This document shows, piece after piece, positions 1 to 8,747 of a DNA stretch of 64,000 nucleotides. This DNA is from Azonexaceae bacterium (GTDB lineage Bacteria; Pseudomonadota; Gammaproteobacteria; Burkholderiales; Rhodocyclaceae). The notes under the pieces were generated by a model. That model was not told where the DNA came from and did not search any database. It saw only the letters and a program-made list of their open reading frames with translations. The DNA is taken from contig JAAXVL010000015.1 in the NCBI GenBank assembly GCA_013335535.1, positions 1-64,000 on the forward strand. The letters are read 5' to 3'. The stretch's first letter is position 1. The number at the start of each line of letters is the position of its first letter. Both the position numbers and the translations under genes were made by a program.

Positions 1-775
1 AAAGACCTAAAAATCGCTCGGCCCGGTCGAGCGCACCGCGGAGTTCCGGTCGGGCATTGCGCGTGTCTTCAAGCCGTTCGCCGCGCCCCAGGCGTTGCGT
101 CAGCCAGGTTTGATAGCCGGCGACCGCCTTTGTCTCACCGGCCGCCAGCTGGCTGTAGCGGATGCGCGCGCCGGGCTGGATCAGGCCGGTCGCTGGCAGG
201 TCGTCGACATGCATCATGAGCCGGGGCGCCAGGCTAAAGAAGTTGACGCCGCGATCCGGCTCGCGGGTCAGGATGGCGGCCACCTTCAAGTGCTGCGTAC
301 CAACCGTCACTGACTCTCCCGGCGCAACCTGCAGCGCCGACGACAGTCGTTCATCCAGCCAGACAGTGCCGGGCGGCGGACCACCTTCGGCTGGAATGCC
401 CGGCTGCCCCTCCTGCGTACTGATTTCTACCCGGCCGCGTAATGGATAGCCCGGGCTGACGGCCTTGATATCAGCCAGTTGGGCCAGCGCGGGGCCGATG
501 ACCATGCTCGGAAAAATCAGCGTTTCGGCCAGCTTGAGGCCGCGTCGGCGGGCCTCGGCGGCATAGGCTTCAGGCAAGGCATGGTCAGCGATGAGAATCA
601 GGTCGCCGCCCATCATCTGCTGCGCCTCGCGTTCCAGCGCCAGGCGCACCCGGTCGGCAAAGAAGCCGACGGCGGTGACGGCGGCCACCGCAATGGCCAG
701 CGCCGCGAAGAGCAGGCGGAGTTCGCCGGAGCGCAACTCTCGGCCGAGCGTGCGCCAGGCGTGGGCAGCGATCAT
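1..775 (-). CDS. ybbP: YbbP-type ABC transporter permease, C-terminus cut by window edge
   Basis: About 258 codons are visible and the gene runs off the left edge. The N-terminus has one membrane segment (about residues 20-40) followed by a large extracytoplasmic region, the start of an FtsX/MacB-type permease. The text around MMGGDLIL, EPDRGVNFF and APRLMM resembles E. coli YbbP, the large permease that pairs with the ATPase YbbA. The ATG overlaps the stop of the upstream GGDEF/EAL gene as ATGA, so translation is probably coupled. The transported substrate is unknown; lipid or lipoprotein handling is only a family-level guess. No YbbA or TesA partner lies in the visible part. Confidence 0.8.
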   Translation of the reverse strand, partial: MIAAHAWRTLGRELRSGELRLLFAALAIAVAAVTAVGFFADRVRLALEREAQQMMGGDLILIADHALPEAYAAEARRRGLKLAETLIFPSMVIGPALAQLADIKAVSPGYPLRGRVEISTQEGQPGIPAEGGPPPGTVWLDERLSSALQVAPGESVTVGTQHLKVAAILTREPDRGVNFFSLAPRLMMHVDDLPATGLIQPGARIRYSQLAAGETKAVAGYQTWLTQRLGRGERLEDTRNARPELRGALDRAERFLGL

Positions 776-2859
776 GGGCGAACTGACCAGCGGGCGCGGA
801 ATTCCGGCGCAGGCACGGCTTTCCCGTGCAAATGACCTTGCAGTTGCTCGCAACCGAGCGCCGCCAGAAATTCGGATTGCTCGACCGTCTCGACCCCTTC
901 GGCAACAACCTCGAACTCGAGGCTGCGGGCCAGTTCCATGACCGTCCTGATAATCGCCTCGTCGCCCGTATTCTTGCCTATGCCATCGACGAAGGATTTG
1001 TCGATCTTCAATTGCTGGACCGGCAGCATTTTGAGATAGCTGAGCGACGAATAGCCGGTGCCAAAATCGTCGAGCGACAGGCTGATGCCGAGGTCGCGCA
1101 GACGGGCGAGCAGGTCGAAGGCATCGCCAACGGCCATGACGACCGATTCGGTCAGTTCAAGTTTGAGGCTGGCAGCATCCATCCCGGTTTCGTCGAGTAT
1201 CTGGCTGAGAACATCGATGAATTCCGGGCGTTCCAGTTGCTTGACCGACAGATTGACCGAGACTTGCGGCAAATCGAAGCCGCTCGTTCGCCACTGCATG
1301 ACCTGCCGGCAGGTTTCGCGCAGGACCCAGTTACCAAGCCCGACGATCAGCCCGGAATCCTCGGCCAGCGGAATGAAGCGCATCGGCATGACCAGACCCA
1401 GTTCCGGGCTGTTCCAGCGAACCAGCGCCTCGGCGCCGACCAGCTTGCCGCTCCTGGTCTCGACCTGGGGTTGCAGATGGACCGACAGTTCCCCGTTGTC
1501 GAGCGCCCGGCGCAGCAGGTTTTCCATGCGGATGCGTTCCTGCGCGTCACGCGTCATTTCCGGCGTATAGAAATGGAAATTGCCGCGCCCCAGCGCCTTG
1601 GCCCGATACATCGCCGTGTCGGCATTGCGCATGATGTCCATCACGCTGTCGCCATCGCCGGGGGAAATGCTGATACCGACAGAGGCGGTCAGGAAAAGCT
1701 CGTGGTCGCCGATTATGAAAGGATATTCGAAGGCGCCCAGGATCTCTCGGGCGAGCATTTCAACTTCGCCCTCGTCGCGCACGACCTCCATGAGGCAGAT
1801 GAACTCGTCGCCGCCCAACCGGGCCAGCATGTCGATCAGGCGGACATGTTCGGACAGCCGGGCGGCGACCGAGACGAGCAATTCGTCGCCGACGCCGTGG
1901 CCAAGCGAATCGTTGACCTGCTTGAACTGGTCGAGGTCGATGAACAGCACGGCCAGCCGCTCACCATGACGCGATGTTTCACGCAGGCTTTCTTCCAGGC
2001 GTTCGATGAAGCTGCGCCGGTTGGACAGCCCGGTCAGCGGATCGTGGTAGGCCAGATAATTGAGTTTGCTTTGTGCCTGCCGACGCTCGACGATCTCGCC
2101 TTCGAGCTGGGTATTGGTCCGCTTGAGCTCGTCGGTACGGGCAGCGACCTGGATTTCCAGCGTATCCCGCGCGGCGGCAATCCGTCCTTCCTGATCTTCG
2201 AGGATGCGTTGGGCACGCCGAACGACGAGAAACTGCATGAGGTAGAGGGCAGCAAAGACCAGTACCACGCCGCCGGTGACCAGCCACTTGTCGCGATGCA
2301 ACTGGGCGACGAAGGGAGTCACGTTCTGGTAGAGCTCGAAAACGCCTTCAACCGAATTGTCCTTGGCGCGAATGGGGATGTAGCTCGAAAGGACATCGAC
2401 TTCGGCGAGGGTCCCTTCGAAGCTGTCGATGTGGTCCCGGTGCGTCAGATTGCTTGAAATCGTCCCGCTGATTGCCGAACGAAAGCCCGGATTGCTCAGG
2501 CGGCTTTCGCCGATCTGTCCGGCATCGCTTGAAAAAACCGTGTTGCCAAGGCGGTTGTAGATTTTCACCTTGACGATGGCCGTATCGCGCATGAGAGCGA
2601 AGACACTGGCGTGGAGCCGACGCGCTTCGTCCGACTGGCGGAGAAATTCAAGTTCGCGGCCGACCGAATCGCTCATTAGGACTGCCAGCGCATCACGCAG
2701 GGAGTTCTGGAAAACCTGCGCCATGGCGAGGTTGCGCCCCTCGGCCAGGTCCTGCATCTGCTGCAGCGAAAGCTTCTGGTAGAGCGGCCCGAGTACCCCA
2801 GCCGCCAGCACGACAAGAATGAAGCTGACCGTCGAGAAGTAGCGCGAAAGATTGAACAT
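772..2859 (-). CDS. Membrane-bound GGDEF/EAL cyclic-di-GMP protein
   Basis: 695 residues. Domain order: membrane segment (about 10-30), periplasmic sensor (30-190), second membrane segment (192-213), coiled coil (215-262), GGDEF domain (about 268-432) and EAL domain (about 440-690). The GGDEF motif is intact at 349-353, with a canonical inhibitory RxxD at 340-343 five residues ahead. The EAL domain keeps E477-A-L, the NLS at 535-537, E569, DDFGTGYSS at 597-605 and EGVE at 654-657. Both synthesis and breakdown of c-di-GMP look possible; which dominates cannot be read from sequence. The sensor domain is not one I recognise. The gene sits 27 bases after radA, and its stop overlaps the next gene's start. 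Confidence 0.92.
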   Translation of the reverse strand: MFNLSRYFSTVSFILVVLAAGVLGPLYQKLSLQQMQDLAEGRNLAMAQVFQNSLRDALAVLMSDSVGRELEFLRQSDEARRLHASVFALMRDTAIVKVKIYNRLGNTVFSSDAGQIGESRLSNPGFRSAISGTISSNLTHRDHIDSFEGTLAEVDVLSSYIPIRAKDNSVEGVFELYQNVTPFVAQLHRDKWLVTGGVVLVFAALYLMQFLVVRRAQRILEDQEGRIAAARDTLEIQVAARTDELKRTNTQLEGEIVERRQAQSKLNYLAYHDPLTGLSNRRSFIERLEESLRETSRHGERLAVLFIDLDQFKQVNDSLGHGVGDELLVSVAARLSEHVRLIDMLARLGGDEFICLMEVVRDEGEVEMLAREILGAFEYPFIIGDHELFLTASVGISISPGDGDSVMDIMRNADTAMYRAKALGRGNFHFYTPEMTRDAQERIRMENLLRRALDNGELSVHLQPQVETRSGKLVGAEALVRWNSPELGLVMPMRFIPLAEDSGLIVGLGNWVLRETCRQVMQWRTSGFDLPQVSVNLSVKQLERPEFIDVLSQILDETGMDAASLKLELTESVVMAVGDAFDLLARLRDLGISLSLDDFGTGYSSLSYLKMLPVQQLKIDKSFVDGIGKNTGDEAIIRTVMELARSLEFEVVAEGVETVEQSEFLAALGCEQLQGHLHGKAVPAPEFRARWSVRP

Positions 2860-2886
2860 AACAGCCGAAAGGAGTATCCCGCCAGC

Positions 2887-4248
2887 TTATTCGATCTCGC
2901 GAATCCGCGCCACCGCCTCCTCGACGCGTTTGACGGCAATGACCTGCATGCCGGGGATGGCTTGTTTGGGGCGGTTCGCCTCGGGGATCAGGGCGCGCGT
3001 AAAGCCGAGCTTGGCGGCTTCCTTCAGACGCTCCTGACCGCGCGGCGCCGGGCGGATTTCGCCGGCCAGGCCGATTTCGCCGAAAACGATGAGTTTGGAT
3101 GGCAAGGGCTTGTTCTTGAGCGACGACGTGATCGACAGGAGCACCGCGAGATCGGCCGCCGGCTCGGTAATCTTGACGCCGCCGACGGCATTGACGAAGA
3201 CGTCCTGGTCAAAGCAGACGACCCCGGCGTGGCGGTGCAGGACGGCAAGCAGCATGGCCAGCCGCTGCGGATCAAGCCCGACCGTGAGCCGGCGCGGATT
3301 GCCGTGTGCGGTATCAACGAGCGCCTGGATTTCGACGAGCAACGGGCGCGTGCCTTCCTGGGTGACCATGACGCAGGAGCCGGCCACGTCCTGCCCATGC
3401 TGCGACAGAAACAGGGCCGACGGGTTGCTGACCCCCTTGAGTCCGGTTTCAGTCATGGCAAAAACGCCGATCTCGTTGACTGCACCAAAGCGGTTCTTGA
3501 CCGCCCGCACAAGGCGGAAGCTCGAATGCGTGTCGCCTTCGAAATAAAGCACGGTATCGACGATGTGTTCGAGCACGCGCGGCCCGGCCAGGGCCCCCTC
3601 CTTCGTCACGTGGCCGACGAGAATGACCGTGATGCCGGCCTGCTTGGCCAGCCGGGTCAGTTGCGCCGCGCATTCGCGGACCTGGGCGACCGAACCCGGC
3701 GCGCTCGAAAGCTGGTCGGACCAGAGCGTCTGGATCGAGTCGATGACGGCGACTACCGGCTTTTCGGCCTGCAACGTGGCGAGGATGCGTTCGAGGTTGA
3801 TCTCGGCCATCAGTTGCAGGCGCCGGGTGTCGAGGCCAAGGCGGCGGGCGCGCAAGGCGACCTGTTCGCCGGATTCCTCGCCGCTGACGTAGAGCACCTT
3901 GTTGTCGAGCGACAGATGGGCCAACGCCTGCAAGAGCAGCGTGCTCTTGCCGATGCCGGGGTCGCCACCGATCAGAACGACGGCGCCATTGACCAGCCCG
4001 CCACCGAGCGCCCGATCGAATTCGCCGACACCGGTGGTGATGCGATCGACTTCGCGCGCCTCGATTTCCGAGAGATTCTGCAGTTTGGCGGTGGGCGCCA
4101 GCGATTCGAAACGGCTGTTCGTCGGCGCCTTTTCGGCGACAGTTTCGACCAGCGTGTTCCATTCGTTGCAGCCGGGACACTGGCCCTGCCACTTGGGGCT
4201 CGTCGCGCCGCATTCGGTGCAGCTATAAATTGTTTTGATTTTGGCCAT
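2887..4248 (-). CDS. radA: DNA repair protein RadA
   Basis: 453 residues, the usual length. RadA is a RecA-like ATPase that drives branch migration during recombinational repair. Visible: a four-cysteine zinc finger (C10, C13, C24, C27), Walker A GGDPGIGKS at 94-102, the RadA signature KNRFG at 251-255 and a C-terminal Lon-protease-like domain. The ATG shares one base with the alr stop (TAATG), so coupling is likely. This junction lies inside a copy of the dispersed ~35-bp repeat, which therefore supplies both the alr stop codon and the radA start codon. Confidence 0.97.
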   Translation of the reverse strand: MAKIKTIYSCTECGATSPKWQGQCPGCNEWNTLVETVAEKAPTNSRFESLAPTAKLQNLSEIEAREVDRITTGVGEFDRALGGGLVNGAVVLIGGDPGIGKSTLLLQALAHLSLDNKVLYVSGEESGEQVALRARRLGLDTRRLQLMAEINLERILATLQAEKPVVAVIDSIQTLWSDQLSSAPGSVAQVRECAAQLTRLAKQAGITVILVGHVTKEGALAGPRVLEHIVDTVLYFEGDTHSSFRLVRAVKNRFGAVNEIGVFAMTETGLKGVSNPSALFLSQHGQDVAGSCVMVTQEGTRPLLVEIQALVDTAHGNPRRLTVGLDPQRLAMLLAVLHRHAGVVCFDQDVFVNAVGGVKITEPAADLAVLLSITSSLKNKPLPSKLIVFGEIGLAGEIRPAPRGQERLKEAAKLGFTRALIPEANRPKQAIPGMQVIAVKRVEEAVARIREIE

Positions 4249-4267
4249 TATTTCCGGTTGACCGTGG
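4234..4267 (-). repeat. Dispersed ~35-bp repeat, copy 1 (alr/radA junction)
   Basis: On the minus strand it reads CCACGGTCAACCGGAAATAA, then TGGCCAAAATCAAAA. It encodes the last residues of Alr (STVNRK), its stop, and the first codons of radA. Confidence 0.85.
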
Positions 4268-5375
4268 AATCGTTGGTTACCGTGCGCTCGTCCAGGCTCA
4301 CCGGGACGCGGGGCGCCAGGGCGCAGAACAGTTCGTAGGCGATGGTGCCGGCCGCCGTGGCCACTTCGTCCGCCGGTACGCTACCGGCGACACCCTCGCC
4401 CCATAGCGTCACCGGGGCGCCGATGCCGGCTTCGGGAATATCCGTCAGATCGCAGGCCAGCATGTCCATCGACACCCGGCCGACCGTTTTCGTGCGCTTG
4501 CCCATGACGGCGATCGGCGTCCCGCTTGGGGCGTGGCGCGGGTAGCCGTCGGCATAGCCGCAGGCGACGACGCCGATGCGCATCGGCTTGTCGGCCGTGA
4601 AGCTGCCGCCGTAACCGACGCGGTCACCGGCGACCAGATTCTGGACGCCGATGATGGCGCTCTCCAGCGTCATGACCGGCTGCAAGCCGAGCGCGTCGGC
4701 ACTGACCTCGGCAAACGGGCTGGCGCCGTAGAGCATGATGCCCGGCCGCACCCAGTCGCCGTGCGTTGCCGGGTGGCGCAGGATGGCCGCTGAATTGGCC
4801 AGACAAACCGGGCCGTTCCAGTCGCCGGCCATCCGGCGAAAGCACTCGAACTGCTCGGCGACACCGCGCTCGCCATCGGCTTCGGCGAAATGGGTCATGA
4901 GCGTGACGTCAATTTGCGGCAGTTGCTGCAGTATTTCCCAGGCTTTGCTCAGCGTTTCCGGCGTGAAACCGAGCCGGTTCATGCCGGTATTGAGCTTGAG
5001 ATAGATTGAGACAGGCGCCGTAAAATGGCCGTTGCGCACGAGCATTTCAAGCTGTTCGACGCAATGGACGACGCAGGTCAGCCGGTGTTCGATGACGGCG
5101 CGCACGTCGCGCGCGCTGAACACGCCTTCGAGGAGCAGGATGGGCTGGGTGACGCCGGCTTCGCGCAGGGCGACGGCGTTTTCGCATTCGAGCATGGCAA
5201 AGCCGTCGGCTTCACCGCGCAGCGCTTCGACGGCGCGCCACTGGCCGTGACCGTAGGCATTGGCCTTGACGACAGCCCACGCCTTGGCCTGCGGAGCATG
5301 GCGCCTGGCCAGCCGGTAATTGTGGAGAATCGCCGTCGGCGCGATGCGCGCGCGAATGGGACGCGAGGTTTTCAT
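4248..5375 (-). CDS. alr: Alanine racemase
   Basis: 375 residues. This PLP enzyme interconverts L- and D-alanine for peptidoglycan synthesis. The PLP lysine is K37 in the motif VVKANAYGHG; the second catalytic residue is Y255 in VGYGGSF; MNRLGF near 132-137 is also typical. The ATG overlaps the stop of the LysR gene (ATGA) and the stop overlaps radA. The C-terminal tail after about residue 360 (ERTVTNDSTVNRK) is unusual in that its last six codons come from the dispersed repeat. Confidence 0.97.
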   Translation of the reverse strand: MKTSRPIRARIAPTAILHNYRLARRHAPQAKAWAVVKANAYGHGQWRAVEALRGEADGFAMLECENAVALREAGVTQPILLLEGVFSARDVRAVIEHRLTCVVHCVEQLEMLVRNGHFTAPVSIYLKLNTGMNRLGFTPETLSKAWEILQQLPQIDVTLMTHFAEADGERGVAEQFECFRRMAGDWNGPVCLANSAAILRHPATHGDWVRPGIMLYGASPFAEVSADALGLQPVMTLESAIIGVQNLVAGDRVGYGGSFTADKPMRIGVVACGYADGYPRHAPSGTPIAVMGKRTKTVGRVSMDMLACDLTDIPEAGIGAPVTLWGEGVAGSVPADEVATAAGTIAYELFCALAPRVPVSLDERTVTNDSTVNRK

Positions 5376-6274
5376 GAAGCCATTTCTTTCAGTTTTGTTC
5401 GGGTAAATTCGATGAAGGTGCTGGTCAGCCGCGACTGGAAGCGATCTTTCTGGAAAACCAGGTAGAGGCTGCGTTTGAGCGGCGGATTGAGCGGGATGGC
5501 AAGCAGCTCGCCGAGCTGCATTTCCTTGTCAACAACGGCCTTGGGCACGATGGCAAAACCGAGGCCGGTGGACACGACGCCTTTCAGCGCTTCCGGGCTG
5601 CCCAGTTCCATCTGCGTCTTGAGGCTGGCCGGCGGCACCTTGTGGGCAAGGAAATAGGCATCGGTGATTTCCCGCGTGCCCGAGCCCGGTTCCCGCGAGA
5701 TGTATTCATAGTCGGCCAGCCCTTTTGGCGTCACCGACTTCATGCCGGCCAGCGGATAATCGGGCGCGCAGATGACCAGCAACTCGTCTTCGCAGCAGAT
5801 CTGGCTGGTCAGTCCGGCAACCTTGGCCGGCACTTCGATCAGACCGACATCGAGGGTATGTTCGGCCACCCTGCTTTCGATGCTTTCCGAGTTGGCAACA
5901 ATGAGCCGGGCGCGAACCTGCGGATAGGCCGCGTTGAATTCGCCGAGGACGCGCGGCAGCAGGAATTCGGCGATCGTCGTGCTGGCGCCGACGAGCAGGG
6001 GGCCGCGCATTTCGCCCGTCATTTCGGACAGGCGCGTCTCCATTTCATCGGACAGCGCGAGGATTCTTTCAGCGTAGGAGAGCACCATATCGCCCGCCGG
6101 TGTCAGCAAAATGCCGCCGTGGCGCCGCTCGAACAGGCGCGTGCCGTACTGCTCTTCCAGTTGTTTGATCTGGAAGGTGACGGCCGGCTGCGTCATGAAC
6201 AAGGCGTCGGCCGCCCGCGTGAAGCTCAGATGTTTCGCGACGGCATGAAAGACCTGCAGGCGCCGGTCAGCCAT
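5372..6274 (-). CDS. LysR-family transcriptional regulator
   Basis: 300 residues from the start chosen here: AGGAGA lies seven bases ahead of ATG 6274, and the protein begins MADRRLQVFH, the normal start of a LysR helix-turn-helix. The frame is open further upstream, but that part has no family likeness. Helix-turn-helix at about 2-60, substrate-binding domain at about 90-295. It resembles the CysB/CbbR-like branch, but the effector cannot be told. It leads the alr-radA operon on one side and faces lplT on the other; an inverted repeat in the shared region (6394-6411) is a candidate operator. Confidence 0.9.
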   Translation of the reverse strand: MADRRLQVFHAVAKHLSFTRAADALFMTQPAVTFQIKQLEEQYGTRLFERRHGGILLTPAGDMVLSYAERILALSDEMETRLSEMTGEMRGPLLVGASTTIAEFLLPRVLGEFNAAYPQVRARLIVANSESIESRVAEHTLDVGLIEVPAKVAGLTSQICCEDELLVICAPDYPLAGMKSVTPKGLADYEYISREPGSGTREITDAYFLAHKVPPASLKTQMELGSPEALKGVVSTGLGFAIVPKAVVDKEMQLGELLAIPLNPPLKRSLYLVFQKDRFQSRLTSTFIEFTRTKLKEMAS

Positions 6275-6340
6275 GATTTCTCTCCTGGAGGGGTGCGGCC
6301 GATATTCAATCACATTCCGCCGTTCTTCCGGCGGGCCAAC

Positions 6341-6374
6341 TTCAATTTTGGGTGAAATTTCCGGTTGACCGTGG
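6341..6374 (-). repeat. Dispersed ~35-bp repeat, copy 2
   Basis: On the minus strand: CCACGGTCAACCGGAAATTT, then CACCCAAAATTGAA. It is intergenic, 67 bases ahead of the LysR start, between the LysR gene and lplT. Confidence 0.85.
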
Positions 6375-6393
6375 AAGTCTCTCCACAGGCGAC

Positions 6394-6411
6394 TCAATCG
6401 GAATTGATTGA
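6394..6411. promoter_or_regulatory. Inverted repeat, candidate LysR operator
   Basis: TCAATC-GGAATT-GATTGA is a perfect 6-6-6 inverted repeat in the divergent region between the LysR gene and lplT, the usual position for a LysR self-regulatory site. Regulator binding is inferred. Confidence 0.4.
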
Positions 6412-6420
6412 CTGTCATCA

Positions 6421-6448
6421 AGGCTTAACCGGTGTCACCTAGGCTTAA
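6421..6448 (+). repeat. Short direct repeat ahead of lplT
   Basis: AGGCTTAA occurs twice with a 20-base period (6421-6428 and 6441-6448), flanking the small palindrome GGTGTCACC (6431-6439). It lies directly before the lplT start and could be a regulator site; no known box is recognised. Confidence 0.35.
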
Positions 6449-7831
6449 ATGATTTTGACCGGGGATTGCGCAACCATGCACAACGGCGACGACAGCACAA
6501 GCCTTGCGCCGAATTCTCAGCGTGGTATAAACCTCGCCCAAAGTTATATAAGAGACAAATATTTCGTGCCGTTCGGCTTCTACATCATCATGGCCGCGCA
6601 GTTTTTTTCCGCGCTGGCCGACAACGCCCTGCTGATTGCCGCCATCGCCGCGCTGCGCGAGATGCAGGCGCCGTCGGAATACGAACCGCTGCTCAAGACC
6701 TTTTTCACCGTTTCCTACGTCGTGCTCGCCGCCTTCGTCGGCGCCTTCGCCGACTCGATGCCCAAGGGACGGGTCATGCTGATCAGCAACGGCATCAAGA
6801 TCATCGGCTGCAGCATGATGTTCTTCGGCGCCCATCCCCTGCTCGCCTATGCCGTCGTCGGCCTTGGCGCCGCCGCCTACTCGCCGGCCAAGTACGGCAT
6901 CCTGACCGAATACCTGCCACATCGCCTGCTCGTCGTCGCCAACGGCTGGATCGAAGGCCTGACGGTTGGCGCCATCATTCTCGGCGTCGTCATCGGCGGC
7001 ACGCTGATCCGCCCAGACATCGCGCAGCAACTGCTCGCCTTCGATTTCCCGCTCATAGAAACAGGGGTCGACACCATCGGCGAAATGGCGCTCTCCATCG
7101 TCGCCGTGCTCTACATTCTCGCCGCCGTGTTCAATCTCTACATTCCGGACACCGGGGTCGATCACAAGGCGCTCAAAAAGAACCCGATCTTCCTGATCCA
7201 CGAATTCAATCACTGCCTGACGCTGCTCTGGCGCGACCGCCTCGGCCAGATTTCGCTGGCTGTCACCACGCTGTTCTGGGGCGCCGGCGCGACGCTGCAG
7301 TTCATCGTCATCAAGTGGTCGGAAACCGCACTGGGTCTCGGCCTGTCCAAAGCCTCGATGCTACAGGGCGTGGTTGCCGTCGGCGTCGCCATCGGTGCCG
7401 TTGCGGCAGCCAAGTTCATCACGCTGCGCAAATCGGTACGGGTCATCCCGCTCGGCATCGCCATGGGCCTCATCGTGCTGGTCATGAACTTCGTCAGCAA
7501 CCTGTGGATCGCCGTCTTCCTGCTCATCATCATCGGTGGCCTGTCCGGCTTCTTCGTCGTGCCGATGAACGCCCTGCTCCAGCATCGCGGCCACATCCTG
7601 ATGGGCGCCGGCCACTCGATCGCCGTGCAGAACTTCAACGAAAACATCTCCATCCTGATCATGACCGGCCTCTACTACCTCATGGTCAAGATGGATCTGT
7701 CGATCTACTGGGTCGTCACGCTGTTCGGCCTGTTCGTCAGCGGCCTCATGTACATGATCCGCCTGCGCCATATCGCCAACCAGAAATCGCAGGACGACGT
7801 CCAGCATCTGGACGACTCGCCGTTCCATTGA
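6449..7831 (+). CDS. lplT: Lysophospholipid transporter LplT
   Basis: 460 residues, a major facilitator superfamily protein with about twelve membrane segments. The stretch AAQFFSALADNALLIAAIAAL matches LplT, which flips lysophospholipids inward across the inner membrane for re-acylation. In many genomes it is fused to, or next to, the acyltransferase Aas; none is present here. The start is uncertain: ATG 6449 has no clear ribosome site, and ATG 6476 has GGGGA about ten bases ahead. Downstream lie a repeat copy and a hairpin. Confidence 0.9.
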   Translation: MILTGDCATMHNGDDSTSLAPNSQRGINLAQSYIRDKYFVPFGFYIIMAAQFFSALADNALLIAAIAALREMQAPSEYEPLLKTFFTVSYVVLAAFVGAFADSMPKGRVMLISNGIKIIGCSMMFFGAHPLLAYAVVGLGAAAYSPAKYGILTEYLPHRLLVVANGWIEGLTVGAIILGVVIGGTLIRPDIAQQLLAFDFPLIETGVDTIGEMALSIVAVLYILAAVFNLYIPDTGVDHKALKKNPIFLIHEFNHCLTLLWRDRLGQISLAVTTLFWGAGATLQFIVIKWSETALGLGLSKASMLQGVVAVGVAIGAVAAAKFITLRKSVRVIPLGIAMGLIVLVMNFVSNLWIAVFLLIIIGGLSGFFVVPMNALLQHRGHILMGAGHSIAVQNFNENISILIMTGLYYLMVKMDLSIYWVVTLFGLFVSGLMYMIRLRHIANQKSQDDVQHLDDSPFH

Positions 7832-7849
7832 GAACGGCCGGCCGGCTTG

Positions 7850-7884
7850 CCACGGTCAACCGGAAAAAACAGTCAAAAACGAAA
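7850..7884 (+). repeat. Dispersed ~35-bp repeat, copy 3
   Basis: CCACGGTCAACCGGAAAAAA, then CAGTCAAAAACGAAA. It is intergenic, between the convergent lplT and udg genes. Confidence 0.9.
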
Positions 7885-7887
7885 TCC

Positions 7888-7906
7888 GCTGCCGGCATCC
7901 GGCAGC
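7888..7906. terminator. Hairpin between convergent lplT and udg
   Basis: GCTGCCGG, loop CAT, CCGGCAGC: an eight-pair stem. On the minus strand a short T-tract (from the neighbouring repeat) follows six bases later. It may end udg transcription; no T-run follows on the plus strand. Confidence 0.45.
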
Positions 7907-7916
7907 GATCCGACGC

Positions 7917-8747
7917 CTAGAACGGCAACTCCGGATTGGCCTGCTCACGCAGCAGACGGCGGGCGAAGAGCAGATCTTCCCAGGCCTTGGCCTTGTCCGG
8001 TAGATTGCGCAGCAGATAGGCCGGGTGATAGGTCACCACGAGCGGAATCCCCGCGTATTCGTAACGTTTGCCACGCAGCGAGGCCAGCGACTTGTCGTCG
8101 TGCAGCACGGCATGGACGGCCGCCTTGCCGAGCAGCACGATGATCTTGGGCTTGAGCAGCGCGATCTGCCGTTCCAGGTAGGGCCAGCAGGCCGCCATTT
8201 CGGCCGCTTCCGGCGTTCGGTTGCCGGGTGGCCGGCATTTCACAGCGTTGGCGATATAGACCCGGTTGCCGCGCGCGATATCGAGTGAGGCGAGCATGGC
8301 GTCGAGCAGCTTGCCGGCCTGACCGACGAAAGGTTCGCCCTTGACGTCCTCCTCGGCACCCGGCCCCTCGCCGATGAACAGCCAGTCCGGATTGAGTTCG
8401 CCAACGCCGAGCACTGCCTGTTTGCGCTCTTCGCACAGCGCGCAGGCGCGGCACTCGGCAACCTGGCGGGCCAGCTCCGGCCAGTTCAGCGTATCAACCG
8501 GTGCCATCGGCTGCAGCGTTGCGAGTGCAGGCCGGGATACCGGGGCATTTTCCGGTGCGGCAACGGGGGATTCTTTTTCACGGGCCATCGGGCGGGTTTC
8601 GTCCGCGGGCGCAACAACGGGCACCTGAGCTTCGGGCACCTGAGCTTCGGGCGCATCGACGGCCGGCGCGCTTGGCTCGCTATCGCGCAACACCCAGATC
8701 GGCGTTATCCCCATCTCGACCAGCATCTGCTCGCGGCTCAGGCTCAT
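7917..8747 (-). CDS. Uracil-DNA glycosylase, family 4
   Basis: 276 residues. It removes uracil from DNA and carries a 4Fe-4S cluster. The cysteine ligands fit the family spacing (C99, C102, C171, C187), and motif GEGPGAEED lies at 126-134, with the HPAYLLR motif near the C-terminus. The first ~85 residues are an extension: a short conserved N-terminus then an Ala/Pro-rich linker containing PEAQV twice. The ATG overlaps the rimI stop (ATGA), placing it at the end of a tsaB-rimI-udg operon. Such genes are often mislabelled 'phage SPO1 DNA polymerase-related'. Confidence 0.93.
   Translation of the reverse strand: MSLSREQMLVEMGITPIWVLRDSEPSAPAVDAPEAQVPEAQVPVVAPADETRPMAREKESPVAAPENAPVSRPALATLQPMAPVDTLNWPELARQVAECRACALCEERKQAVLGVGELNPDWLFIGEGPGAEEDVKGEPFVGQAGKLLDAMLASLDIARGNRVYIANAVKCRPPGNRTPEAAEMAACWPYLERQIALLKPKIIVLLGKAAVHAVLHDDKSLASLRGKRYEYAGIPLVVTYHPAYLLRNLPDKAKAWEDLLFARRLLREQANPELPF
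8622..8651 (-). repeat. Tandem 15-bp duplication in the udg linker
   Basis: Two exact copies of CACCTGAGCTTCGGG (8622-8636, 8637-8651) encode PEAQV-PEAQV in the linker. This is probably a recent slippage duplication. Confidence 0.85.

Noticed and set aside
826..2457. Long open frame on the plus strand opposite the GGDEF/EAL gene
   Set aside because: High-GC codon shadow of a gene with all its domains intact on the minus strand; no family likeness.
2962..4338. Long plus-strand open frame opposite radA
   Set aside because: Shadow of radA; no protein-family features.
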